Shown: piece by piece, positions 43,913 through 52,851 of the stretch
Position numbering within the stretch: position 1 is the stretch's first letter
Layout of the letters: every line of letters starts with the position of its first letter
From: Anniella stebbinsi
Taxonomy: Eukaryota; Chordata; Lepidosauria; Squamata; Anniellidae
Length of the DNA: 64,000 nt
Assembly (NCBI GenBank): GCA_029215795.1
Contig: JARDYH010000001.1
Location: forward strand, 399,503,154 to 399,567,153
Direction of reading: 5' to 3'
Position numbers and translations under genes: made by a program
The notes under the pieces: model-generated
What the model was told of the DNA's origin: nothing
Database searches by the model: none
What the model saw: the letters and a program-made list of their open reading frames with translations, nothing else

Positions 43913-45114
43913 CTTCACCAAAGAAGGATGTGGTCTCTTTTTTATCCCTGTGTGCATGTGGGACTGGTAAAAGCTCATTCTCTTCTGCCTTCTGCCTTTT
44001 GTTTTTTCTCTGCTAACTGCCTTTCTGATAGGAGGGACAATATTAAATAATTCCCATGAGTTATGAGGACTGTCTTGATGAATGAATGCCTGCATACCAA
44101 CATTGACCACTGCACCACTAGTTCTGAGCTGGTCCAGTATTGTCTCTCCTTCTTTGTACCCGGTTCCTTCCTGCTGGCACAGTTGCCAAAACGGCCCAAG
44201 ACGGATGGCAGCTGCTCCACCAACACCAGTGAGCAATCGAGAATGGGAAGCAGGTGGTGGGAATCTGGGCTCAGTTAAATCCCAGCCTGAACGTTGTGGT
44301 CTCTGGTTACCCAAGGGCAGAGGGGAAGCAAACCCCCAAGGACTGCAGAGATTGGGAATGTAGAGCAACCGTCTTTGCTCCAGAAAGTGCAGGAGGCTTG
44401 CAAACTGCTGTACTTCACACGTTTCTTCCCTTCTCCATGAAGCTCTGCTTCAGAATCATTTCTGGAGGGAGGAAAGGCAATTTGGGCAAGATGTAGAGCT
44501 GGGCCAGCAGCAGGGGTTGGCACTCTTGGGCAACGGCCAAGGCCTACATCCCTATCGGGGCCTACTGCCAATCCCTGCACCTCTTGGCCCTTGATGCTGC
44601 TGATCCTCCTTGCTGTTGCTGCCTATATACCTGCCTGCTCCAAGTGTGCACACAGGAGCAAAGAGAAGGAACAGTAAACTCTGCACACCTTCCCTCTCTA
44701 CCCCACCACCTCTTTGGGAGATGGTTTTGATTGGACACACTTGCCCGAGCATCAACACCACCACTACACATGTTGTAGCGTGAATGCAGGAATACGTGGC
44801 GGCATGATGGCAGGAATGTGCTGCGGCTGCAAAAACTACTGTATTTCCCCCGATCTTTTAAAAAGCGAGATTATGAGGGGAAAGCGTAAGAGATGCCCTG
44901 GAGGTTGAGGACATCATGTAATGGACCTGCAAACCTCTGTGAGTGGCCAATCATGAGGATGCAATAAATCTCTTGTGTAGAGAAGCTCAGTGTCTTCTGG
45001 AGCCCCTGTAAAATTCCGTGACTGAGGCAGAGTGATAGCACAACCAAAACCTCATCAAACACACCCTGGGACTTCATTAATTAATTGAACAGCAACGTAT
45101 TCCTTCAGCTGTCA
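43913..45114. other. Unique non-coding sequence
   Basis: A 154-codon minus-strand frame (43904-44368) has no recognisable domain. No repeats identified. Confidence 0.4.
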
Positions 45115-45620
45115 GCAGGTGGAGCTATTGAATTGAACATACAAAGTTGCCTTTATGCTGTCAGAGGAGCTAACCCAGCCAGCTCTGCCTATTCCGATTG
45201 TCACAGCACTCTGAGGATCCATCCCAACCTTTTTTTTTGACAATAGGTGCCAGGAATGAAACTGGGGACCGCCTGCACACAGAGGGTCCTCTCGGTGGCA
45301 CAGCGCTGTGTTTCTAGCAGCTCAGGTAAGGAAGGAGATAACTCTCTTTCCAGTGCTGCCTTTAACATGACCGTGGGCCTGTTCACACATCATGCTAAGC
45401 CAATTCCGGTAAGGGTTTGGACCCAACTGTGGTGGCTTAGAGTGTCATGTCGGGGCAAAAAAGATGACCATGATGGTTAAGAGAACACCCCGGGTAGCCA
45501 GCTCATTGCAGTAGGGTTAAGGAGCTCTGGGGTAGCTTACTGTGACATGTGGAAGGCTCCCCCATGGTTAGAACAAGCTCTCGGAGGTTCCTAACGACCA
45601 TTGAGTCCACCGGCAAGAGT
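45115..45620. mobile_element. SINE 'C' (antisense) and MITE 'GTTCAGACAAC' type
   Basis: 45115-45340 is a diverged antisense SINE C (AATAGGTGCCAGGAATGAAACTGGGGACC). 45375-45620 begins GGGCCTGTTCACACATCATG..CTAAGCCAATTCC, contains GTGGCTTAGAGTGTCATG, and ends in a run that may be the other arm. Confidence 0.55.
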
Positions 45621-46645
45621 GACAGCCCCTTCCAGCGATGCTCCTGCCGCAGTGGACTTTCTCTACAGTTTTGCGGCCATTTGGGGGTATTTTGTTCAAT
45701 GGAGAGGCCCTAGAGAGCCTGTTTGTCCTGTGGAGGAGGCTGGGATGTGCAATACACCATGTGGAGGTATGTACCCTAACTACGGAGTGGGGAGTTGCGG
45801 AACTACGCAGTGTCGCATGTTTTTACGCTCACTTGCAGTGGTTCCATTAACCCTGTCCTCTCTGTAGTTCTCCTAACGACCACCCCTCCTTCTGCTGTGA
45901 ATGGAGCCTGCATTTGAGATGGCTTCTCAGTTTCTGGTTTTGGTGAAGAAGCCACAGCTGATCCCCCACCCCTTTCCTCAGGAAATAGGGTTTCCAGACA
46001 GTAACCCAAAGATGTGCACTGCGCCCTCAGCATTACGATGTAACAGTGAGGATCTCTGAGCTGCAACAGGGCAAAATCACCAAGAAATAGCCAGTGATTG
46101 CCTGCATCCATTCCTCACATCCTGCCTCAGAATTGGGCTATGAATGTAACCATCTGAGCGCACTGATAAAATCCAGCATCACTGGGCCTTTGTAGGGGCC
46201 ATCCCTTGACTATTATGGAGCAGATGGCCTAGGAAAAGTGTAGGTGCTTTCTACGCTTGTCAATCGTTCACAGCCCAAATCTGGGATTGATCTCATTGAA
46301 GCATCTGCACAATCCATTCTTTCAGTGCTGAAAGTCCTTGGCCTAGTTTGGCGGCTGAACGGCACACTTTAGGTGTTACATAAACCTTTCCAGAGTGTCA
46401 GGAACATAAGAATAACTCTGCTCTCTCTTTCTCTTCCTAGCCTGCAGGGGAAAGAGTTTTGTACTCCCAGCTCTGAACAGTTTGCTCCTGTCCAAGGTTA
46501 AACTCAGAACGTGACTGAACTATCACAGATTTCATTGTGTTCTCTAGAGGTTAGCAGTTGTAGCAGTTGTAATTGTTGTAGCATCATCTGTTTATCTGAA
46601 TGAAACCTGCCGATGAAGTGATCCCACTGAGCCCCTCCCATTCAT
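45621..46645. other. Unique non-coding sequence
   Basis: TTGTAGCAGTTGTAATTGTTGTAGCA (46558-46583, given here only as a location) is a short imperfect tandem. No gene. Confidence 0.4.
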
Positions 46646-46648
46646 GCT

Positions 46649-46650
46649 GA

Positions 46651-46694
<44 letters not shown>

Positions 46695-47320
46695 TATCCT
46701 GCCTTTTGCCCAATGCTGGGCCTCAAGGCGGCTTTACAAAATTAAAACATATACAGTTAAAAGCTATAAATAAGAGATATACAAAAGTTAAAAATAGAAT
46801 TAAATTGGTTTCAGTATTAAAACATTTCAACAATTCAAATATATATTAAAATTAAAAACCTTAAAACATAGATGGGGGTCCACATTATTCTCCAAAGGCC
46901 TACTGGGATAAGAAAGTTATTGCGTGCCTCTGGAAACACATCAAGGAGGGAGCCAGTCTAGCTTCCCTGGGAAGAGAGTTCCAGAGCACTGGAGCAGCCA
47001 CAGAGAAGGCCCTCTCCCGCGTTCCTTCCAGGGGGGCCTGTGATGGTGGTGGGACCAAGAGAAGGGCTTCCCCTGAAGATCTCAAAGCATGGGCAGGCTC
47101 ATAAGGGAGAATACGGTCTTTCAGATAACTTGGACCTAAGCCATATAGGGCTTTGTAGGTCATCACCAGCACTTTGAATTGTGCCCGGAAACAGACTGGA
47201 AGCCAGTGGGGCTGTTTTAATGGAGGAGTTGTATGCTCCCTGTAACCAGCCCCCTCCAAGATGAAGCTGGCTCTTTTGGTGCAGATGCTTCCAGATTCTT
47301 TGTAGAGACAAAGGACTGGA
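46649..47320 (-). mobile_element. L2-like LINE with (ATT)n tail, reverse orientation
   Basis: The (ATT)n run at 46649-46692 is the 3' tail. The 3' UTR spans 46693-46910. The minus-strand frame (46912-47300) encodes QPHWLPVCFRAQFKVLVMTY, KALYGLGPSYLKDRI and RERAFSVAAPVLWNSLPREA, the C-terminal end of L2-type ORFs. It belongs to a subfamily distinct from 49602-50636. 5'-truncated and inactive. Confidence 0.88.
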
Positions 47321-47514
47321 CATGGTATTACCATGTTGAAGGACATCCAGGTGCCATGAGTGAACATCTCGTCATGTGCACTGCAAGCCTGAGGAGAAAA
47401 TTCTCCCTGTTCACACTATTCATGAGATCACTCCGTTAGCAGGTTTCATTCAGACAAACAGATGTTGCTGCTGGAGGATACGCTACACATTTTCCCCTTT
47501 ATAAAAAAAAAAGG
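47321..47514. other. Non-coding sequence
   Basis: Nothing recognised. Confidence 0.35.
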
Positions 47515-47760
47515 AAAGAGTGGTTCAATTTGGATGACACGATAGTCAATGGTGGGGTAATAATCAACTTTACAGTTGTTCATCTGGGGGTACTCCCCAC
47601 ACAACATGGTAATAAATAATCAACTGTGGTGTGGATTAGGATCAGTGCTGAGTTGACTATGGCAGCATTCGGATGACACAATAGTCAAAACAACTAACGA
47701 TTGTTTCCCCCACACCAGTTGTTTATTGTGTCGTCCGAATTGAGCCAATGTGTTGCTATG
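47515..47760. mobile_element. Palindromic MITE, 'CAATTCGGACGACACAATA' type
   Basis: Left end TTCAATTTGGATGACACGAT pairs with the right end TTGTGTCGTCCGAATTGAG. The same motif recurs inside (GCATTCGGATGACACAATAG), and ATAATCAACTGTGG/CAACTG pairs lie between. A non-autonomous transposon of about 245 bp. Confidence 0.7.
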
Positions 47761-48165
47761 TGAAAGAACGTAAGAGGAGCCCTGCTGGATCAAAGCAAAA
47801 GGCCAGCAGGCTGCTAGTCACACTGGGAAGCTCCGAAAACAGGATGTAAGAACAACAGTTCTTTCCTGCTGTTGTTCCTCAGCACCTGGTACTAGGAGCT
47901 ATACTGCCTCTGAACATGGAGGTTCTATGTAGCTACTATAGCAAGCAGCCATTGATGGAGCTCCCCTCCTTTGTGGATTTAGCAAGCGGCCTTATCCTGA
48001 GTTAGACCATTGATCTGTCTAGCCCAGTACTGTCAACACTGACTGGCAGCAGCAGCTCTCCAGGGTTTCAGGCAGGACACTTTCTTTGCCCTGCCTGGAG
48101 ATGCCAGGAATCGAAGCTGGGACCTTCTGCATGCAAAGCAGGGGTTCTATCACTGAGCCACACCC
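47761..48165. mobile_element. Repeat 'A' fragment joined to SINE 'C'
   Basis: AAGAACGTAAGAGGAGCCCTG begins repeat A. GAGCTATACTGCCTCTGAAC..GGAGGTTCTATGTAGCTAC leads into antisense SINE C (CCAGTACTGTCAACACTGAC..CTTCTGCATGCAAAGCAGGG), repeating the composite order at 20640. Confidence 0.7.
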
Positions 48166-48430
48166 CCTCCCATTGTACCAAAGGTTTCACAGCAGGAATG
48201 GGCCATTTGGGGCCCTCCAGACATTGTTGGACTACAACTCCCAGAATCCCCCAACCTGCTGAGGAGTTGTAGCTCAACGCAACTGAAGGAGCACAAGTAG
48301 TCCACCCTTGCTTTATTGAAAAAGTGGGTTTGGGGGAGGGATTTGAAGGAAGGGAGAGAGATGACCTCACAGAGGTGTTCTGAAAGGAAGTTCCAGGCCT
48401 ATGGGCAGCAAGGAAGAAGAGGTGGAGTCA
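48166..48430. mobile_element. MITE and L2 fragment
   Basis: 48205-48300 is a TTGGACTACAACTCCCAT MITE (CCAGACATTGTTGGACTACA; inverted GTAGCTCAACGCAACTGAAG). 48310-48430 looks like an antisense L2 frame piece (AGTTCCAGGCCTATGGGCAG). Confidence 0.55.
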
Positions 48431-49089
48431 TTTCAGGGTGCAGAAGACCTTTGGACACCTGATGATGGGGGAACCAGAAGAGCAAAAGGCACAGGCAGAG
48501 ATGCATCTGAATAGGAAAGAACAGGATGTTCCCCTTCAAACAACTGCCTATAGGGGGCACCCTTCCTCCACCGTTTGGTTGTTGATGGAACTGCAGATTG
48601 TGGGACTCAGAGTAATAACACCCACGTTTGTTCAGTGTCGGACCCACACTAGGCCGAGGAGCCCGCTAAGGTCAAATGCATCTCTGTTGCCTCGACCGAT
48701 GGTGAACTGATGACATTCATCCTGCTACCCGAAGCGGGGAGCTGGACATAAAAGGTGATTCCTTGTTTAGAAAATGGATTACCCAGACCGGATTAACATG
48801 CCTATGTTTTCCACATGGGGGCTGCAAACCATGGAAAGCTTCCCTCAGGCGTGTGCTTCAGCTCAGTGCGGTCACCGTGATCATCAACAGGAGGGAGAGA
48901 TACCTGATATGAGGATTCTCATTACCGCAGAGATGTGCGGCAGGATTCTCCCTCCTCATGACTTTTTCTGGTGGGCCAGATAGAAACTAAGAAACTTCAG
49001 GGACTGGGCCATCCATTCCCAACCTGGTTGTCTCTAACTCACATCATTCTCAAACAGCACAGACCTTTTCCTCCCCCGTTTTTTCTTTA
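48431..49089. other. Unique non-coding sequence
   Basis: Nothing recognised. Confidence 0.4.
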
Positions 49090-49430
49090 CATAGAAATGT
49101 AATAAATAAATTTCTATACCGCCTAATAGCTGAAGCTCTCTGGGCAGATCACAATGAGTTAAAACCATAAAATACAACAATGTGATCAAACATAATATCA
49201 AACTTTAAAAAGTTTAGAACCACCACATAAAACCAAAGTAAAAACAACAACAGCAACAGTGTAAAGTTCTAAAGATACAGGAGCACATTTTAAAATAGCA
49301 AAAAATTAAGAATTAAAATGCCTGGGAGAATACAAACTCAAGATGCAATCCTAGGCATGTTTGGGCAGAAAAAATGTAGGCATCAGGCTAGTTTCTCTGG
49401 GGAGGGCACCCCACAACTGGAGCGTCATGG
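49090..49430 (-). mobile_element. L2-type LINE 3' end, reverse orientation
   Basis: AATTTCTATACCGCCTAATA..GCTGAAGCTCTCTGGGCAGA is the antisense terminus, followed by the 3' UTR and CTCTGGGGAGGGCACCCCAC from the frame end. A short MITE half copy (GCAATCCTAGGCATGTTTGG) interrupts it at 49344-49370. Confidence 0.8.
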
Positions 49431-49530
49431 AGCTGCAGCTGCCGTGGGATGGGGTTAGCACCCTGCATGGCTCTTTGCCCCTCCCAGTGAGTAACATGAG
49501 TCGAATAAGTGATGCCAAATGCACCCCATC

Positions 49531-50814
49531 TATGGTGACCATATGGAAAGGAGGACAGGGCTCCCATAACTTTAACAGTTGTATAGAAAAGGGAATTTCT
49601 GATGACGCTGATGACACGCAGCTCTATTTCTCCTTTTCATCTTCATCAGGTGAGGCTGTGGATGTGCTGAACCAGTGCCTGGCTGCGACAATGGACTGGA
49701 TGAGGGCTAATAAACTGAAACTCAATCCAGACAAGACTGAGACGCTGTTAGTGGGTGGTTCCGCTGACCGGATGGAGGGTGTTCAACCTGTTCTGGATGG
49801 GGTTGCACTTCCCTTGAAGGAGCGGGTTCGTAGCTTGGGGGTTCTCCTAGAACCATCTCTGTCACTTGAGGCGCAGGTGGCCTCAGTGGCACGGAGTGCC
49901 TTCTACCAACTTTGGTTGGTGGCCCAGCTACGTCCCTATCTGGACAGGGATAACCTGGCTTCGGTTGTCCATGCTCTGGTAACCTCCAAGTTAGATTACT
50001 GCAATGCACTCTACATGGGGCTGCCTTTGAAGGTGGTTCAGCAGCTGCAGCTTGTGCAAAATGCAGCGGCCAGATTGATAACTGGAACCAGTAGGTTCGA
50101 ACATATAAGACCTACTCTGGCCCGCTTGCATTGGCTGCCTGTATGTTTCTGAGCCTGGTTCAAGGTGCTGGTTTTAATCTATAAAGCCTTACACGGCTTG
50201 GGACCACAATACCTGATGGAACGCCTTTCCCAACATGAACCTACCCGAACACTACATTCAATATCTAAGGCCCTCCTCCGAGTGCCTACTCCGAGGGAAG
50301 CTCGGAGGTCGGCAACAAGAGAGAGGGCCTTCTCTGTGGTGTCTCCCCAATTGTGGAATGATATCCCCGATGAGGCCTGCCTGGCGCCAACATTGTTATC
50401 TTTTCGGCGCCAGGTCAAGACTTTCCTCTTCTCTCAGGCATTTGGCAATATCTGAGGAGCCTGGTTTTGTTTTGTTTTTGTAGCTTTTTGAAATGTTGAA
50501 GTGGTTTTTAAATGTACAGATTGTGTGTATGTTGTATGTTTTTGCTGTTTTAGTTTTTGTATATTGTTTTTAATCCTATGTAAACCGCCCAGAGAGCTTC
50601 GGCTATGGGGCGGTATACAAATGTAATAAATAAATAAATTTCTGTAGGTGACATTTGTATGCATGCAGCAGCTGCTGAAATGCCCTTTTCACTACAACAG
50701 TTAAAGCTGCAGGAGCCCTGCCCCCTTTTTTATCTGGTCACGAGGGCAGGACTCCTGCAGCTTTAACTGTTAAGGATACAGGAGCCCTGTCCTACTTTTT
50801 GTATGGTCACCCTA
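49531..50814. mobile_element. hAT-like foldback MITE 'E', split by an L2 insertion
   Basis: The left piece (49531-49601) begins TATGGTGACCATATGG and runs to GGGAATTTCTG. The right piece (50645-50814) continues with TAGGTGACATTTGTATGCAT and ends ATGGTCACCCTA. CACCCCATC flanks both outer ends (49522-49530 and 50815-50823), a target duplication close to the 8 bp typical of hAT transposons. Family members: 62397-62716 (complete), 28529-28706 (half). Confidence 0.85.
49602..50636 (+). mobile_element. L2 LINE, 5'-truncated, nearly intact C-terminal frame
   Basis: The insertion begins at the RT catalytic block (residues DADDTQLYFSF, so the ADD of motif C is retained). It continues in one frame: CLAATMDWMRANKLKLNPDK, TETLLVGGS, RSLGVLLEPSLSLEAQV, ALVTSKLDYCNALYMGLP, QNAAARLITGTS and LARLHWLPVCF. 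One TGA interrupts at 50150-50152, where a CGA arginine codon is expected, consistent with CpG decay. The frame then resumes to 50455. The 3' UTR ends at GGGGCGGTATACAAATGTAA with a TAAA tail. The element is flanked by AATTTCTG (49594-49601 and 50637-50644), its target-site duplication. L2 is a non-LTR retrotransposon; this copy lacks endonuclease and most of the RT, so it is inactive. Confidence 0.93.
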
Positions 50815-50823
50815 CACCCCATC

Positions 50824-51059
50824 TGAATTTGCATTACACTCCAGGGACTCAACAAGATTTGACTGCTAGTATTAATTCATCATCCTTAAAGGGCCAGGAG
50901 TGTGTTCTACAAACCATCGCCTCCCTGGCCGTCTGCAGCTTAAGTACCTGCCACAGCAGTGATCTCAATATCGTCTCTCTGGCACCCCCTCTCCTGCTGC
51001 TTGGGGTGCATTTCTAGATTGTAAGCCTCTTGGGGCAGAGACCCAATCTCTCATTATTT
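50824..51059. other. Unique non-coding sequence
   Basis: Nothing recognised. Confidence 0.35.
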
Positions 51060-51258
51060 GTAAATGACTGATTACTATTCAAAACCTATAGTCAGCTAAT
51101 ACCTTTATTTGGACCAACCCAAATTCCACAGAAACGTGCAAGCTTTCAGTTCTCCAGAACTCTTCATCAAGTTAGGTCAGCTTTCACCAACAGATGTATT
51201 GGACTACAACTCCCATCAACCCCAGCCAGCATGGCCAGAGCACTAGATTGGGGAGGAC
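51060..51258. mobile_element. Dispersed repeat fragment and MITE half
   Basis: 51070-51178 has AATACCTTTATTTGGACCAA..CGTGCAAGCTTTCAGTTCTC..CTTCATCAAG, a phrase common in sauropsid repeats. 51180-51258 is half of the TTGGACTACAACTCCCAT MITE (CAGATGTATTGGACTACAAC). Confidence 0.55.
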
Positions 51259-51361
51259 TGGGCTAAGGGGTACAAAAAGCAGGAGACAGGGGAAGAAACT
51301 AATAATAATAATAATAATAATAATTTCCCCCCATCCCCTGCTTTTTGTACCCCTTAGCCCA
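51259..51361. repeat. Inverted duplication around an (AAT)n loop
   Basis: The 25-bp arms 51259-51283 (starting TGGGCTAAGGGG) and 51337-51361 (ending CCCCTTAGCCCA) are perfect inverted complements. The 53-bp spacer contains (AAT)n at about 51300-51324. A second ATT/AAT palindrome follows at 51362-51400. This is local inverted duplication rather than a transposon. Confidence 0.9.
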
Positions 51362-51746
51362 ATTAATATTTATTATTATTAATAATAATAATAATAATTC
51401 GCACCACCTTTACAACATGGAAATAATAACAGTTATTGTGATTTCGTGAGCCTCTTTTAAGCCAGGATGTGAAGGCGTACATCTCTCTGCCCGCCCCCTC
51501 CCTCCCATTAATTCAAGAGCGTAGGACCCTGCCCCGAGGGGCTCGCAATCGAAAGCGACACAAGGCAGGCAACAGACGCCACAGCCCGGCGGCCGCCACC
51601 CCGGCTCCCGCCGCCCGTGTTTGCGCCCCGCTGCTGGACCTGGCAGCTCCTTCTTCGCCTTTGCGCGCCGGACGGGCGCCTACTGGCCCTGCGGCGGAGG
51701 ACTAATGGGAGGCGACCCTCGCTGCACTGCTCCCCCGCCCAGGCCG

Positions 51747-51812
51747 GCGATTGGCTGCGTCGCGCGGAGGCTCGCCAATAAAAGAGCGAGCCCGGGGCGC
51801 AGCGCTCTCACT
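51747..51812 (+). promoter_or_regulatory. Core promoter of the C2CD4-family gene
   Basis: An inverted CCAAT box (ATTGG, 51750-51754) is followed by a forward CCAAT (51775-51779) that overlaps a TATA-like AATAAAAG (51777-51784). About 28 bp downstream is an initiator-like CTCACTGC with its A at 51810, taken as the start site. The start is inferred from spacing alone. Confidence 0.55.
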
Positions 51813-51934
51813 GCGGAGCCGTGACCGCGACGGGGCGTTGAGGTTGCAGCAGCAGCAGCTGAAGGCAAAGCCCGCGTGTGCGGCATCCTGAGCGCCTGCG
51901 CGTATCTTGCGATCCCGAGAAGCCGTCTTACAAG
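51810..51934 (+). other. Non-coding exon 1 of the C2CD4-family gene
   Basis: It runs from the inferred start site to a consensus donor, CAAG|GTAGGC (intron begins 51935). The exon contains no ATG, so after splicing the first ATG in the mRNA is the MWFLEK start. It contains a short GCA/CAG run. A two-exon layout with non-coding first exon agrees with the known structure of the family. Confidence 0.6.
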
Positions 51935-52812
51935 GTAGGCACAGGAACGCTTCGTCGGGCTGACTCCGACGCCCCAGCGAGGCAAAGCGCGGGGAGGTTG
52001 TCTTGGCTGCCTCGCCATCCCTCCTTACGCGTAGGACTATGAGGTTGCTGGCCCGACCCCGGGGAAGCTGCAGGCAGACTAGCCCTGGTCCCTTTTCATC
52101 TTTGCCACGACCTCCTGTCCGCCTCTTCCCACCCTGTTTCCTCCCTTGTGTAGTTTTCTCGATTGCAAGCCCCTCGGGGCAGGGACATATACTCTCGAAT
52201 TAAAAAGGGGGGCAGAGAGATTTAGGGAGACCTTAAAAAGTCAGCCGAGACTTCTAAAGTCGCCAAATGCCATTCAAAAGAGGGCGGGGGGGAGGGGGAC
52301 CCGCCGTCGTCCACAGAACCGTTTTAAGCAAGCGATCCTTCGGAGTTCTGCAGGGACTCCTGTTGATGTACAGTAGGAAATGCGTAGAATTCCATCTATA
52401 ATTTCGTCTGGAATTCTGCAGAAAGCGATCCGGGGAGAGGAGGAAAAAAACCTTGCTGCATCCTAACCCTGTGTAGTTCAGTGGGGTTTACTCCCAAGTA
52501 AACTTGCACAGACTTACCCTGAGATCCTAAATTGGTTATGGCCATCCAACAGCCAGTAGAGGGTCCACTGCTTAATCCAAACGAGTGTCCTCCAGATGTG
52601 ACTGGGAATGATGGGAATTGCAGTCCAACATCTCTGGAAGGCGCTAGGTTGGGGAAATCTGACTTGGCTTTTTAAGGTTTGTGTGGGGTCCCCCCCCCTC
52701 CCACTCCAATGAATGCATCTTGGCTGAATTGCCTCTGTCTCTCTTTCTGTCTGCCAGGGCTATTCTGAGCTACCCAGAGGTATTAACATTGTCCTCTTCC
52801 TTTTTTTGGCAG
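51935..52812 (+). other. Intron 1 of the C2CD4-family gene
   Basis: GT at 51935; AG at 52811-52812 after the pyrimidine tract TCCTCTTCCTTTTTTTGGCAG. An alternative acceptor ends at 52757 (CTCTTTCTGTCTGCCAG) and would add no ATG. Two MITE fragments lie in the intron (about 52465-52515 and 52580-52650). The open frame continues upstream to an ATG at 52681, but that region is intronic in this model. Confidence 0.6.
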
Positions 52813-52851
52813 AACTGTCTCTCTCTCTGGGACTGTTCAGTAGCTGCCTCG

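Larger units (their letters stand above)
51480..52440. promoter_or_regulatory. CpG island at the C2CD4 promoter
   Basis: CpG density is high from about 51480 to 52440 and spans the promoter, exon 1 and the start of intron 1. This suits a broadly permissive or inducible promoter. Young repeats are absent until about 52465. Confidence 0.8.

Noticed and set aside
49361..50152. 263-codon frame as a single gene
   Set aside because: The first 80 codons come from an antisense L2 tail, unique DNA and a MITE arm; only the part after 49602 is real L2 coding sequence.
52681..52851. N-terminal extension of the C2CD4 frame by 57 codons from the ATG at 52681
   Set aside because: The extension crosses two good splice acceptors with pyrimidine tracts, and the family proteins begin with MW(F/C/L)LE. 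The ATG at 52852 fits the family.
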